Assembly (NCBI GenBank): GCA_029582165.1
Contig: CM055874.1
Coordinates: 44,275,883-44,339,882 of the forward strand
DNA from: Portulaca oleracea
Taxonomy: Eukaryota; Streptophyta; Magnoliopsida; Caryophyllales; Portulacaceae
Direction of reading: 5' to 3'
DNA: 64,000 nucleotides
In this document: piece after piece, positions 35,583 to 47,251 of the stretch
Position numbering within the stretch: position 1 is the stretch's first letter
Layout: the number at the start of each line of letters is the position of its first letter
Program-made: the position numbers and the translations under genes
The notes under the pieces: model-generated
What the model was told of the DNA's origin: nothing
Seen by the model: the letters and a program-made list of their open reading frames with translations, nothing else
Databases searched by the model: none

Positions 35583-36601
35583 AGCAATTGAATGTGAATG
35601 TGCCGTTTTTGGATGTTTTATCTCAAATGCCTTTGTATGCAAAGTTTTTGAAAGAAATCCTCTCTAAAAAGAGGAAAATTGATGAAATTGAGGAAGTTGC
35701 TTTGGTCAAGAATGTAGTTACGTGGTTCTTAACAAGCTTACTCCTAAGCTTAAGGACCAGGAAGCTTGATATTCCATGTGGCCTAAGTAGTTTAACCGTT
35801 GACCGAGCTTTGTGTGATGTGGGTTCTAGTGTAAGCTTAATGCCTTATTCTTTGTATGAACGGTTGAACCTAGGAGAGTTGAGACCAACTACCATGTCAT
35901 TGCAAATGGCGGATCGTTCCATCAAGTACCCTAAGGGTATTTTGGAGGACTTTCCCCTTAAGGTGGGTGATTGCTATGTGCCGATTGATTTTGTCATCCT
36001 TGATATGCTTGAAGACTCCCGTACCCAAATCATTTTGGGGAGACCTTTTCTTGCTACAGTAGGGTGTGTCATAGATGTACAATGTGGAAAGATGAAGTTT
36101 AAGATAGGGGAACATGAACTTGAGTTTGATTTATTCCGTGATGTTTCGCCACATGGAGTTTCCCCTTGCTTTGGTGTTGATGTGCTATGTGAGATAGATA
36201 AGCATGTTGATGGTTTGGTTTGTGAAAAGAATGATGATTGTGAGCGTAATGTTGAAAGAGAAAACCTTGAAAAATCTCATGATGATTTTGTTGAAGATCC
36301 TTGCGGTTTGTTATTATTTAATGAAGGCCATGAACTTGGCGATGCAAGGGTGGGGATAAAAGAAATTTTGCCCCCACCTAACATCATCAAGAACGTACCT
36401 TATGCTATTAACAAGGGTGCTTTCAATGAGTTTTTCAGGTTTGATGATGGTGATTCCTCCATTTCTAAAGGAGGTGATGAGTTTGACCCAAACTGTAGGG
36501 TCAATTTGAGGACATTCGGAGGTACTTTACAAGATGGAGCTCCTAAAGCCTTGGCTATGGAGTTATGGACTATTCGCCCGGTTGAGAGGTACCTTGTCTA
36601 G
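35576..36601 (+). pseudogene. Athila aspartic-protease-like region, end of truncated pol
   Basis: The frame is open before 35576 (from about 35397) and ends at 36601. It shows the Athila protease core: LCDVGSSVSLMPYSLYERL (usual D-L-G-A-S replaced by D-V-G-S-S, about residues 80-99), a DYVILDM-like VPIDFVILDM and ILGRPFLATVGCVIDV. An acidic region and RVNLRTFGGTL...ERYLV follow, and then a stop. No reverse transcriptase follows. The next sequence, TCTTGGGAGGCAACCCAAG, resembles the usual post-pol spacer of Athila elements, so a pol-internal deletion is inferred. Confidence 0.82.
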
Positions 36602-38217
36602 CTTAGGACATTAAACAAGCGCTTCTTGGGAGGCAACCCAAGCTTTTTCGATTTTATTTTCATTTTTTAGGATTTTCTATAATTTTTCTTTATTTTTCTT
36701 CCTTTTATTTTGATTTTTCTATATTTTTCTGGGATTTTTAGGGTTTTTCATTGATTTATTTTAATTTTTCTAGGTGTTTTTTTAGAGAATTTTCTCCTTT
36801 TTATTTTCTTTTTCTAGTTTTTTTTAGATTATTTTATTTTTTTTCTTTTTGAGGTATTAGTTTTAGGGAAATAAAAAAAAAGCTGAAAAATTTGAAAAGA
36901 AAAAAAAAAGGTAGAGCAAAATTGAGTTTGAAATAAAAGAAAAACAAGATGAGAGTGAGTGAATGAAGAAAAAAAAAGAAAAGGGGGAAAGAGATGCCAA
37001 GAGGAGTCGAACCCAGACAAAGCAGGCGAAGAACAGGTCCAACACGGGTCGTGCTGAGCCTGGCACGATCCGTGTTGCCGTCCAGAGAGGAGAAATTTTT
37101 GAACACGGGTCAACACGGACCATGTTAGAGCAACACGATCCGTGTTGACCCCCGATTCTTAGCAACACGGGTTTTTCAGCCCGTTTTGATGCCCTGTTTT
37201 TCTAATTCCTTTTATTCATCCGTTTTGGCCCCATTTCACTCGTGTAAGCCCTAACTTTACTCCCTCTCTCACTCATTCTTCTTCTTCCATCTCCCTCAAC
37301 CTCCATAACCATAACCTTCTTCCTCCATCCATCTTTTTGCTCTATCTTCCTCAATTCTCACCCAAATCACTCTATTTTTCTTCCATTCTTCATCTTTTTC
37401 CTTGCTCTTTCAGATCCCACCAATTTCATCCTCATTCCTTTCACTCCTTTTTCACCCCATTCCACCTCCATAACCAAAACCCTCCATTTTCATCTTCCTT
37501 CAAGCTCTTTTCTTATCCTTCAAGTGTATAAAGGTTTTGTTTTTTTCTAATTTCTTTGTTTTATTTAGTTTATTTTCGTTTTATATTTTTGTTTTTAGTT
37601 TTAATTTTTGTGTAAACTATGTGAATCTTCATTGTTGTCCACCATTGTTATGTTTCAAGCTTTTTGAAGTGTGATTTTCTTGTATAAATGTTGCTTCTTT
37701 GTTTTTATTTCTTTCTTTTTCTTAGTTTGTTACTTTTGCTTCTTTTAGTTTTGATTTTCTGTTTTAGTGTGTAAATTAGTTGTTTTCTTATCTTAAGTTA
37801 GTTGTTTACATTAGTTTTAGTTTATTTTGGCTTTTGTTTTCTAATTTTAGTTTACTTTAGTTGTTAAGGTCTTAACTTAGTTTAGTTAGTTTACTTTAGT
37901 TTAGTCTTTAATTTTGGGTGTTTTAGTGTTGTATAATGTTGTATATGTTGAAGTGTTGGATTAACTAGCTAGCTTAATTTCTTGTATATGTTTATGTATA
38001 TGTTAAGTGCCTAGCGTAGTCTAACTTAGTTTCATTAGTAGTGTTTAAGAGTTTAAAGGTCTTGAAAACACCAAAAAAAAAAAAAACCTTAGAATTTAGT
38101 TTGATTTGAGTCTTATGTACATAAGTTTAGGATTAGTTTAGGTTTAAGGTTTCTTAGTTTTTCTTTTGTTACCCTTGCATATTACTAACTTTTTAGCTTG
38201 TATATTTTGTATAAAAG
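36602..38217 (+). other. Noncoding spacer of the Athila element
   Basis: T-rich and A-rich homopolymer-like sequence, then a block of CACGGGTC/CACGATCCGTGTTG motifs (37035-37170) and a pyrimidine-rich leader (37250-37530) before the next ORF. The overlapping minus-strand frames at 36829-37168 are low-complexity artefacts. It probably contains an intron or leader for the downstream ORF. Confidence 0.5.
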
Positions 38218-39572
38218 ATGGTCAGGACTTCGCGTGGTGAGGAGCAAGCATCAAAGAAGCGAAAAGGGGACAACGGAGACAAAGGCAAAGGCAAAGCGGG
38301 TTCGTCCTCTCGGCAAACGCGAGGTAATAACCCTTTTAATTTAGAAGGTGTACAATTCGAGCGTTACCTTGCTTTGTCTAAGCGGAACATAATCCCTACT
38401 CGTTACATGAATGAGCCGTTTTTGCAAACCACTGGCATGCTAGATGATGTAGAATGGCTTTTAAATCGGAAGGGGATGTTAGATTTCGCCAGGATGAGAG
38501 AGCCCACCTATCGGAACCTTACCCTAGAGGTGCTTAGCACCTTTGATGTAAATCTTAGAACACAAGAGGGTAGGATTTCCTTTAGTATAGATGACGAGGA
38601 ACATCGATTGACTCTCGCCCTATTTGCCGAGATCTTTCGTTTACCAGTTGTCCACGGTGTCGCCACACGAGATGTGCCCCCTTTAGCCGAATGGAACGCC
38701 AATGAATTTTGGCAGTTTACCACAACTAAGAATGACTACCACCCGAGTAGGTCTAAGTGCACGCAGATTCGGAACCCTGTGTTCCATTACACGCAGCGCA
38801 TCCTTGCTTGTGGGTTATTTGGTCGGGGGGATAGTATGAATGTTGCGGCTCAAGCTGAATTTTACATGGTATGGGGTATGTATTATGCACGACCCGAGGT
38901 TAACCCCGCCGCTCTTTTTGCCACACATTTAGCCCGCATCACATCTCACACAAAAGGTGATATTGTTGTTGGTGGGTTGCTCACAATTTTGGCTAGGCAC
39001 TTTGGATGGGATCCGGCTCGTCATGAGCGAGATAGGGTAGAGGGCCCAATGACTTTAGATGGTCGGGCTATTAGAGACATGAAAATGTGCAAGTTAAGAG
39101 GGGAAGAAGTCTGGTGGGTGTATCCTAACAATGAGTTGATGAGGCTTCCTCATCCGAACCTTACCATTCAAGAGCTCCCGAATATTCTTTTTCTTCCTAA
39201 CGCGCCCATCCCTCAACCTAACCCTATTCCCGCCCAAGTTCCTTCGCCTCCTCATCACGAGGGTGGTGGGGATGATGACGAAGGTCCCGCCGCCGCTTTT
39301 GATCTCCAAGATAATTTTAATTCTTTGCGTGCGGACCATGCCTCTCTTCGAACTTATTGTGAAATGAGTTTGGTTATTTTCGAACCACTTCGAACCAAAT
39401 TTTACAAAACCAAACTCAGCTTTTTGAGAGGCTCGACCTTCTTGACCAAGCCAATGCCACCCAAGCTGCCGAACAAGCTCGCATGCTTGAGATGATGCAA
39501 GCGATGCGCGATTGGCAGTTGAACTACCCTCCTCATTATCCTTACCCACCTCCTCATCCACCACCGCCGTGA
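38218..39572 (+). pseudogene. Athila late ORF (ATHILA ORF-1 / env-position protein)
   Basis: 425 codons open from 38218 to 39495. It has a basic Ser/Lys-rich N-terminus (MVRTSRGEEQASKKRKGD) and then the conserved core of this plant-specific family: a FERYLALSKRNIIPTRYM peptide, FDVNLRTQEGRISFSID, QRILACGLFGRGDS and GDIVVGGLLTILARHFGWD. Its place downstream of pol is where some Athila elements carry an envelope-like gene; I see no signal peptide or membrane segment here, so an envelope role is not supported. After about 39360 the frame shifts: the Pro/His-rich tail (QANATQAAEQARMLEM, PYPPPHPPP) continues in another frame to a stop at 39570-39572. Confidence 0.8.
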
Positions 39573-41119
39573 TTGACTTGTTTTTCCCCTTCGTGCTAGT
39601 TTCTTCTTGATTCATGCATTGAGGACAATGCTTTGTCCAAGCATGGGGGGGTTAATTTGAAAATTTTGAGTCCTCATCTTTGTGTATATGATTTTATTGT
39701 TGTTTATATTTAATTTCTGTTTTCTTTTAGTTTTCTAGTTTTTATTTTAGGTTTAGTTTTGTTTCTTTAGTTTTCTTTTGTTTAGTTTAGTTTTTCTTTT
39801 TGATTTTTCTAATTTTTAACTATCATTGTAAATATTTTGCATCCACTTAGAATTGCATTAGTTAGTATCATATTAGATTTTATTTTGTTTCTTTTTCTTA
39901 GTTTTTAGTTCCTTCTTTTCTAGTTTTTCATTTGACTTTTGATTTTAGTTTTTGAAAAAAAAAACCAAAAAAATCAGAAAATTGAAAAAAAATTAAAAAA
40001 TTTTGAAAAAAGAGAAAAAGAAGAAAAAAATAGGATAGGTTAAGATTAGTGAATAAAATTCTCCGGTGAATTAAAGCTAGATACGTTTTCTTTTGATTTG
40101 ATTTAGTCTTGTATAGCCCTTTTGTGAATTAAAGTTTTGAAAAGAGTTGTGAAAACATAGAAAGTTTAGAATTGTACTTTGATAATGAAGATTGATTGCC
40201 CTTTTGAGATCTTTTGGAATGAGTTTAGCACATACACATCTACTTGAACTAGGTTTATTTGAGAGCTTTTATCCGTGAGACCACAAAGCCTTAAAATGAC
40301 TAGTCATTTTTATTAGTCTCATGTTTCCACGTGTGACTCATCCATAGTTTCATTCTCTAGAACTTGCGATGTATCTCTTTGAAACTGCATTTTTGCTTGT
40401 ACTTTGATAATATGATAGAGACATTGTTTTGTATATATTTTAGCTACAAAGCCAAATAGCCACCCTTTATTTGCGAATATCCGCCTTTTAACCCCTCTTT
40501 TAGCCTTGTATCACTCTTTCTTTTGATTACCTATATAATTAGCCATGGCCGTATATATAATTTCTTATCCTTAAGCCATTGCTTGGAGTGTTAGAGTGTG
40601 AAAGTTGGGTTGATTGTGGTGAATTATGTGGTTTTGTTTTGTTGGGGATGTTATGAAGTTGAAAATCTTGAGATTACTCCCTATTATAGCTTGATATGGG
40701 TTGAGTTAGAAAGTTTGCCTCATTGGTGTATATATCTTTGATTATGGATTGAAATTTAAAAAAAAAAAGAAGAAAAAAACAAAGAAAAAAAATCAGAAAA
40801 ATGAAAAAAATGAAAAAAAAAGTGTGTAAGTTTATTTTTCTTTGAGTTGAGGCAATTTCTACTTGATTTTGGGGTGTTCTATTGTGAATATAAGGTGTGA
40901 GAGTTCTTAATTGTGTAAATTTGGTGAGGTTTATGCTCCTAGATTTGGCTTTTAGCACCACTTTCCCAAATATATTTCCACTCCTTACCCTTACCCTTAG
41001 CCTTAACCCCATTACAACCCTTTTAAAAGTCCTCTTGATTATCATTAGTACTTTACATTTTAGCGGTAGAGAATTGAGATTATTTGCAAGCTTATGGTAG
41101 AGTGTTGCTATGCGATTAG
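39573..41119 (+). other. 3' noncoding region of the Athila element (left of the hAT insertion)
   Basis: No coding frame. It includes an A/T-rich stretch and AAGCATGGGGGGG at 39639-39651, which resembles the element's polypurine tract but lies 6 kb before the 3' LTR (about 2 kb once the hAT element is removed). Confidence 0.5.
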
Positions 41120-42252
41120 TAGGTCTGGGCAAAAGGTTGGGGGCCCAATGAACATTGTGAGTGGGTATGAGAAAAGAGGCTCAGCCCTTTTAAATTAATT
41201 AAAAATGCGGGCTTAAACAGAACTACCCTTTTATAATATTTCGTGGGCCCCCGCAGGCCTGAAATGGTAAGGTCAGAACATACTAACGGGCCCTTAACGG
41301 GTCTTAATAGAATGCAAACAGAACGCTATCACCTCCCTGGCTCCCTCTATTGTTCGAAATTTTGAATATCTGCAGATCTACTCCACGCCCGACTACAGTG
41401 CCCTTTCTCCTCCACGACGACCGGCGAGCGCGACTATCGGCGACTAGCGACGGCGATGGAGTAAGCCCGACTACAGGCGACGGCCGGAGATGAGTAATCC
41501 ACCTCAAGGTACTGTCTATTGATTCTAGGGTTTTGGTTTTACTGTTTCTAGTAGGTTTTATCTAGGTTTTATCTGGGTTTTTGGTTCTTGATTTTAGGGT
41601 TTTGTTTTTATTTTTACAGCATATTAAGTTTGTGCTCTACAATTGAATGAATGATTCAGTAGACGAGGATTGACATGGGTTTTTGATTCTTGATTTTAGG
41701 GTTTTGGTTTTTGAGTGCTATCTCGTTAGTTTGTTTGATTTGATGATTTGAATAGCTGAAAGAGAAGTACTTCAGTTGGTAAGTATGAGGACCAGAAAAG
41801 TTGGCTATTGATTCTGTGGATAAGAACTAAAAGTGGTAACTTTAATATGATGGCAAGAGCATGACGTTGAGTCAAGTTTGTTGGATTGTCAACTGGTGTT
41901 CTTTTGATTACTACTCCAAAAAGGTAGGGTAACATAAAAAAAAAACAAGCTAGTTGATTTGATTAAAGAAAGGAAAACAAGGGTGGAAATGAGCATCCAA
42001 AGCTGGATATGTGCAACAGTGTGTGAGATTGTTTTCTTATGCTTATTGTTGTTGGTCCTTGCTGAAGTAGGATTTTGTGAGATTGTTTTCTTATGCTTTG
42101 TATTCTTTGGTGCTCTATGTTACTCGAATTCGAACGTGGATGCATGTGTCGGACTCGGCTATTTTAAAGAAATTTTGTATCTTTTCATTGTAATTTGGGT
42201 GTCTATTTTCGGTACTTGTTTGTAAAGTGGTTGTTTTGTTGTACTTTCAAGA

Positions 42253-44217
42253 ATGGATAGTGACGCGAGAGCATCATCGACACAAGCTGATGATGGACAT
42301 AGTGAGTATACCACTCAACAACGTAAGAGGAAGAAGAGGTCTGTCGTGTGGAAGGAGCTTAAGGAAGGGACAAATGCACAAGGTGAGAATACGGCTATCT
42401 GTAAGCATTGTAAATTGGTATTGAATGCTGGCCCTAGGAGTGGCACTTCTCACTTGAAGCGTCATTTAGAAAATTGTCCAAATAGACCTGTCGGTATACC
42501 AATTGGGGAACTAGGTGGTGATGATGAAGAAGGTGGGGACTTTGTTTTTGATATGCATGCCCTTCGAAAGGAAATAGTACTCTACATTGTAGAAGGAGCT
42601 CATTCATTTGCCACTGTTGAAGAGAGGGGTTTTAGAAGGATGATGTCTAAAGCTAATCCCCTATTTGTGCCATTTAGTAGATCAACTGTTAAGAGAGAAT
42701 TGTTGAGTATGTATGTGGAGGATAGAGATAAAGTGAAAAACATGGTGTTGAATGCTTCGGGTAGGATTTGTTTGACAACAGATAATTGGAAATCAAACCA
42801 CACCGATCAACATTATATTTGCATTACAGCGCACTTTGTTGATAGTGCTTGGAAATTACAAAAAAGAATCCTTAGGTTTAGGGCTTTGGCACCTCCATAT
42901 GATGGTGAAAGCATTGCAAATGAAGTGTTTATGTTTCTTACTCAGTGGAACATTGAGCGTAAGATTCTATCTATTACAGTTGATAATGCTAGATACAATG
43001 ATGTGATGATGTCTCACTTGAGGAGACACATCTTACCATTGAATGGGTTAGTGAGTAGTGGTGCGTTCTTTCATGTTAGATGTTGTGCACATATTTTGAA
43101 TCTTATCGTACAGGATGGGTTAAAATTAATTGATGATGTTTTAGATAAGATTTGAAGTTTAGTGAAATCTATAGCTAGATCCGCTCATCGGAGTAAGGAG
43201 TTTTATGAATGTGCTGAAAGAATCTTTCATCTTGAGGTCAAAAGAAAGTTGAGTTTGGACATGCAAGTTCGTTGGAACTCTACATATAAGATGCTTGACA
43301 ACATTCTATATTACAAGAATGTGTTTGTTCATTTGGTTTCTACCAACTCCCCATTGAAACAATATGTACCTTTAGAGGATGAGTGGGAGAAAGTCGGGGC
43401 ATTACATAGGTTTTTGAAGCTATTTTATAATGTAACTTGCATGTTTAGTGCTGTTAAAACCCCTACCTCTAATGTGTATTTCAAGGGTGCATGGATGGTG
43501 CATCGTTGTTTGCTTGAAACTTCTAGGGGTCATTATCCATTCTTAGCTGAGATGGCGAGTAGTATGCTTGGCAAATTTGATAAGTATTGGTCTGAGTATG
43601 TGTATTTATCATGTGCTGCCATTCTCGATCCTAGATGCAAAGTCAAGTTTGTTGAGTATTGTTTCAGTAAGCTGTTTGATCCTGATCTCGCCACGGAGCG
43701 GGTAGACAATGTGTTGAATACATTGTGTTCTTTGTATGATGAATATAAGCTACATTTATCATCTTCCCCAGTTACGCATTCCTCTCATGTGCGAGATTCC
43801 GAGAATGAATATTTTGATGATTATAATAGCTTTACTGGTAGAAGATCTAGACCACAAACAGGGCGATCACAACTTGATTTGTATTTGGAGGAGCCAGAAC
43901 TTGACTTGGATATGGAATTGGATATTTTGGAGTTTTGGCGTAGCTGCGCCTTAAGATACCCGATTCTTTCTCTTATGGCTCGAGATTTGCTCACCATTCC
44001 AGTTAGTACAGTTGCCTCCGAGTCTGCATTTAGTTTAGGAGGAAAAACAATCTCACCAACACGTAGTTCGCTAAAGCCTAAAACAGTTCAAGCTCTGGTG
44101 TGTCTTCAAGACTGGCGTCGTGCTAAATATGATGAGACTTTAGCGGTTGACTTCGTTTCTGAATCTGATGAGGAGGTCAATGAAGATGAAGAAGATGACG
44201 CGAATATTTTCTTTTAG
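42253..44217 (+). pseudogene. hAT transposase (BED zinc finger + hATC), one in-frame stop
   Basis: A single frame of 654 codons interrupted only by TGA at 43153-43155. Order: acidic/basic N-terminus; BED zinc finger with CKHCKLVLNAGPRSGTSHLK and the following HLENC; RNase-H-like catalytic domain including LTTDNWKSNHTDQHYICITA, SITVDNARYND and HVRCCAHILNLIVQDGL; after the stop MQVRWNSTYKML and CAAILDPRCK; C-terminal hATC dimerisation region (ILEFWRSCALRYPILSLMA, PVSTVASESAFSLGGKTI). It would bind the element's termini and catalyse cut-and-paste transposition in the nucleus. With this stop it yields only an N-terminal fragment unless read through. Start chosen at 42253; an upstream 5' leader intron is likely. 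Confidence 0.9.
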
Positions 44218-44540
44218 GTAATATAAAGTTCTTATAATTCTAAACAATTTGCAACTTTAGTTAATATTTCTTTTTTACTAATATATATTTTTTTATTGGG
44301 TTATTTACTAACAATTTGCAGAGATTCGAGATAGAATATTGAAGGATTTTGCAAGAACAATTAAGTGAAGTGTTGAGTTGTTTAGGTAATATAAAGTCCT
44401 TATAATTATAAACAATTTACAATTTTAGTTAGTATTTCTTATTTACTAATAAATTTCTTTTGATTGGATTGTTTACTAACAATTTGCAGAGGTTCGAGGT
44501 AAAGTATTGTTGGATTTTGCAAGAACAATTAAGTTGATGG
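44217..44540 (+). repeat. Tandemly duplicated ~168-bp 3' segment of the hAT gene
   Basis: Two units (44217-44384 and 44385 to about 44540) start GGTAATATAAAG and include AACAATTTGCAGAG...TTCGAG and GATTTTGCAAGAACAATTAAG. Each has a GTAATA donor-like start and a TTTGCAG acceptor-like end, so they look like duplicated 3' UTR introns with a short exon. Confidence 0.75.
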
Positions 44541-45143
44541 CTAGTTTGAAAAGTTGTTCATGACTTCAACTTCTCTCTTCATATAGATGTAACATATAAC
44601 ATTTTGTTTCATTATTGTGTGTATGCCCACCCCTTTTCCCTCTTTCATTTATGTGGGTCTGTTTGTCGTTTTATTTGTAGAGGAACTGAAAAGTGGGGAA
44701 AACAGGTTGAATTCTCATTATGTACCCCTACTTTGATGAAAGTGGGACAACTTGTGGAAATACTACATTTTGAGTATTCTATATGCTATGATGAGATACT
44801 TTGTTATTTATGTTGTGATGAAAACAGGTTGCTATTTTCACAGGTTGAAAATAGGTTGCTACTTTGATACTAGCTATTTTTAACTTGTATCTTCCGTTTG
44901 TTTGGTTGTATATTGCCGTTCTTTATGTCTGCTTATTCACATACTTTTGTTGGAGGATCATTGTTGTAGATAAAGGTTGTTAGGAATTGTGGAAAAATCT
45001 TTATTCAACCCGGCCCGAACCCGGCCCGGCCCGTTTAGGGCCCGTTAAAACCCAACCTACTTGGGCCCAGTAAAAAAAGTCTCACCTTGCCGGCCCGCCG
45101 TTAGCGGTGGCCGAACCCGGCCGGCCCGGCGTTTTCGACTCTA

Positions 45144-45597
45144 GCGATGAGTAATGAGTGCACCTTCGTTGAATATTACTTTTCAAACACATGAGAGGAG
45201 TGTTTCCACATTTCCTAAAGTGAGGTTGCTCTCAATTTCCTAGTTTCATCCATTATTGTGTGCTTGCTTGTTTCATTTGTGATCAGGAGGGTGATTAGTT
45301 TGATCTTGATAGGTATGGTTTTTGTAATTCTTTTTATGGTTTCATTTTCTCTTGTATATAGACTTTCGTTCATACTTGGGCTATGCTTGATTAAGTTGGA
45401 TTAATTGAATGTCTTATCGATGCTTTCCTGAGGAGATTTGTAAATAAATTTTTCAATTTTACCTTGAAACTTTTTCCTTTTGATTTGAGTCATTTTGTCC
45501 CATTTATTTTCTATTTTCGTTCTTTTCGTTGTTTTCCATTTTGTTTGTGAGTATTAGCCTTGCTTAGGGACAAGCAAGGTGTAAGCATGGGGGGATT
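45144..45597 (+). other. 3' noncoding region and polypurine tract of the Athila element
   Basis: Continuation of the Athila sequence after the hAT element. It ends with AAGCATGGGGGGATT immediately before the 3' LTR, the polypurine tract for plus-strand DNA priming. Confidence 0.75.
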
Positions 45598-47050
45598 TGA
45601 TAAGTGTATTTTATATATATGTGATCTTGGGTAATTTAGAGCTAATTTGAGTGACTATTAATATGAATGTATTATTTTTATACTCGAATTCTCTATTTTA
45701 TGTTTGGTTGGAGTTTGGTATAATTTTGTAGGAAATTGGTGTTTAAGTGAAGAAATCAAGCTTAAAATCAAGTGTATGGAGTCCAAGAGGATCACAATTG
45801 AAGAATAAATCCACCCCAAGGCCCAAGCTCAAGCCCAAGAACACATTGGATACCGGCAGATACCAACACGGGTGAGAAAAGACCCAAAACGGGTTGTTTC
45901 AGCCTCCAGAAAGTCCAGAATTTGATTCCAGTGACCAACACGGTCCATGTCCGGGCAACACGATCCGTGTTGACCCTAGCACAGTCAGTGTTGACCTGGA
46001 ACCACCAGTGTTGCCTCTGTTTAATGCAAAAATGGCGTTTCGGTTGCTCTTAATGCTATATAATTGATGTATCCGGTGGTTTTTGCTGGCATTGACTCCT
46101 ACTCATCATCATCCTCATCATCATATTCATCCACCCTTTCATCCATATTTCCATCCACATGCATCCATTGTGAAGATAGAGAGATTGGTTGAGTTTTGGA
46201 AGATTGGTTCTCAAGAATTGGAGAGAAGTGGAGGAGCAAAAGTCCCCGCGGATCGACATTCAAGCAAGGATTGAAATCCAACTCGGTTTATTTCTCTTTC
46301 TTATAGTTTCCATGTTTTCTAGAGTAGAATTTGTTATGTTTAGTGAATCGAACATGAGTAGTGAGTAGTTTCATAAATTTAGGGGATAAACCCTTATTAG
46401 TTTCTCTTATGGATTGAGTTTTGTTGGATTGAACAAGTTTGTTTATCTAGTTTGAATGCATTTTATTTAACCTTTGATTATGTTTGTCATTGTTTTTGAC
46501 TGGCCATCAAGAATATGGAATTAGATTGTTGAATGAAGTACCGAACGGAGAAATTCGATAATCGGAACCCTTAGGATTAAACTAGTATATGAAGTGAACT
46601 AGAGATAGAAGACTTTGTAACTAGGGGTCATTGGATAATTTGATATTTAACTTAGATAAAATTGACACAATAAAGAGTCCAATAGATCAATTTTACTAAG
46701 CAATCCGTTTCATTGCCAAAAGCTCGCTACGGAATACATTATGCGATTATCGACCCTAAAATGTACCAAATTAGTGACATACATGTTCAATCCACTTGTT
46801 TGATTCATAGAGTTACTTAGGTTTTATCCCCTGAACACTTTTCTCATATTGATAATCCAAGTAAATTGTGTGAATATTTGTTGGTTTTGCCCTTTTTAGT
46901 GATTAGAAATAGAAATAGTTATTCTCAATCTAAAAACCCGACCGATTTAGTAATCACATAGGAAACTAGTTTGGTGTGTAGTTGGCGAAGTCCCTGTGTG
47001 ATCGACCTTGATATTTGCTACACTTACACCCGTGCACTTGCGGCGTATCA
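45598..47050 (+). repeat. 3' LTR of the Athila-type element (full length)
   Basis: 1453 bp, TGATAAGTG to GCGGCGTATCA. It retains the 424 bp missing from the 5' LTR. The internal frames (46056-46281) are spurious. Confidence 0.93.
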
Positions 47051-47055
47051 CCCCG

Positions 47056-47251
47056 TTCGTTGGACATATTTTAGATGCCTTTTTGTAAATTTTAAAAATA
47101 TAAATAGAAGTGTGATTTTATACCATTTACATATTATTATAGTTATAGAAGCCAATCATGTAATTTTTTTTCAATTTAATTTATAAATATATAGATTTTA
47201 TACCATGACAAGACGCTTAATATATACCTTACCCAAGACATTTATCATTTT
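47056..47251. mobile_element. Right half of the split MITE
   Basis: Partner of 32627-32809; its terminal ~60 bp are the imperfect reverse complement of the left terminus. The frame at 47205-47390 runs across its edge and is not a gene. Confidence 0.55.

Larger units (their letters stand above)
41120..45143 (+). mobile_element. hAT superfamily DNA transposon, nearly full coding capacity
   Basis: 4024 bp nested in the Athila element. The ends are TAGGTCTGGGCAAAA on the left and, read inward from the right, TAGAGTCGAAAACGCC, imperfect inverted termini. An 8-bp target duplication GCGATTAG (41112-41119) / GCGATGAG (45144-45151) has one mismatch. GC-rich subterminal blocks of GGGCCC/GGCCCGGCCC lie at both ends (41140-41300 and 45005-45130), typical of Ac-like elements. 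The transposase gene runs left to right inside. Confidence 0.93.
32810..47050 (+). mobile_element. Athila-type Ty3/gypsy LTR retrotransposon lacking RT and integrase
   Basis: Complete from LTR to LTR: 5' LTR 32810-33838, 3' LTR 45598-47050. Both start TGATAAGTG and end CGGCGTATCA, with perfect 5-bp target duplication CCCCG (32805-32809, 47051-47055). The primer site TGGCGCCGTTGCCGGGGA from 33846 is the Asp-tRNA type used by Athila/Tat elements. Coding order is gag, protease-like region, ~1.6 kb noncoding, then the late Athila ORF. No RT, RNase H or integrase motif occurs anywhere in the 11.8-kb interior, so it must rely on a relative for mobility. A 4.0-kb hAT element is nested at 41120-45143. 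The LTRs differ at roughly 2% of shared positions, indicating a fairly recent insertion. Confidence 0.93.

Noticed and set aside
38218..39572. Late Athila ORF as a true viral envelope gene
   Set aside because: No signal peptide, membrane segment or cleavage motif is seen; only its position is envelope-like.
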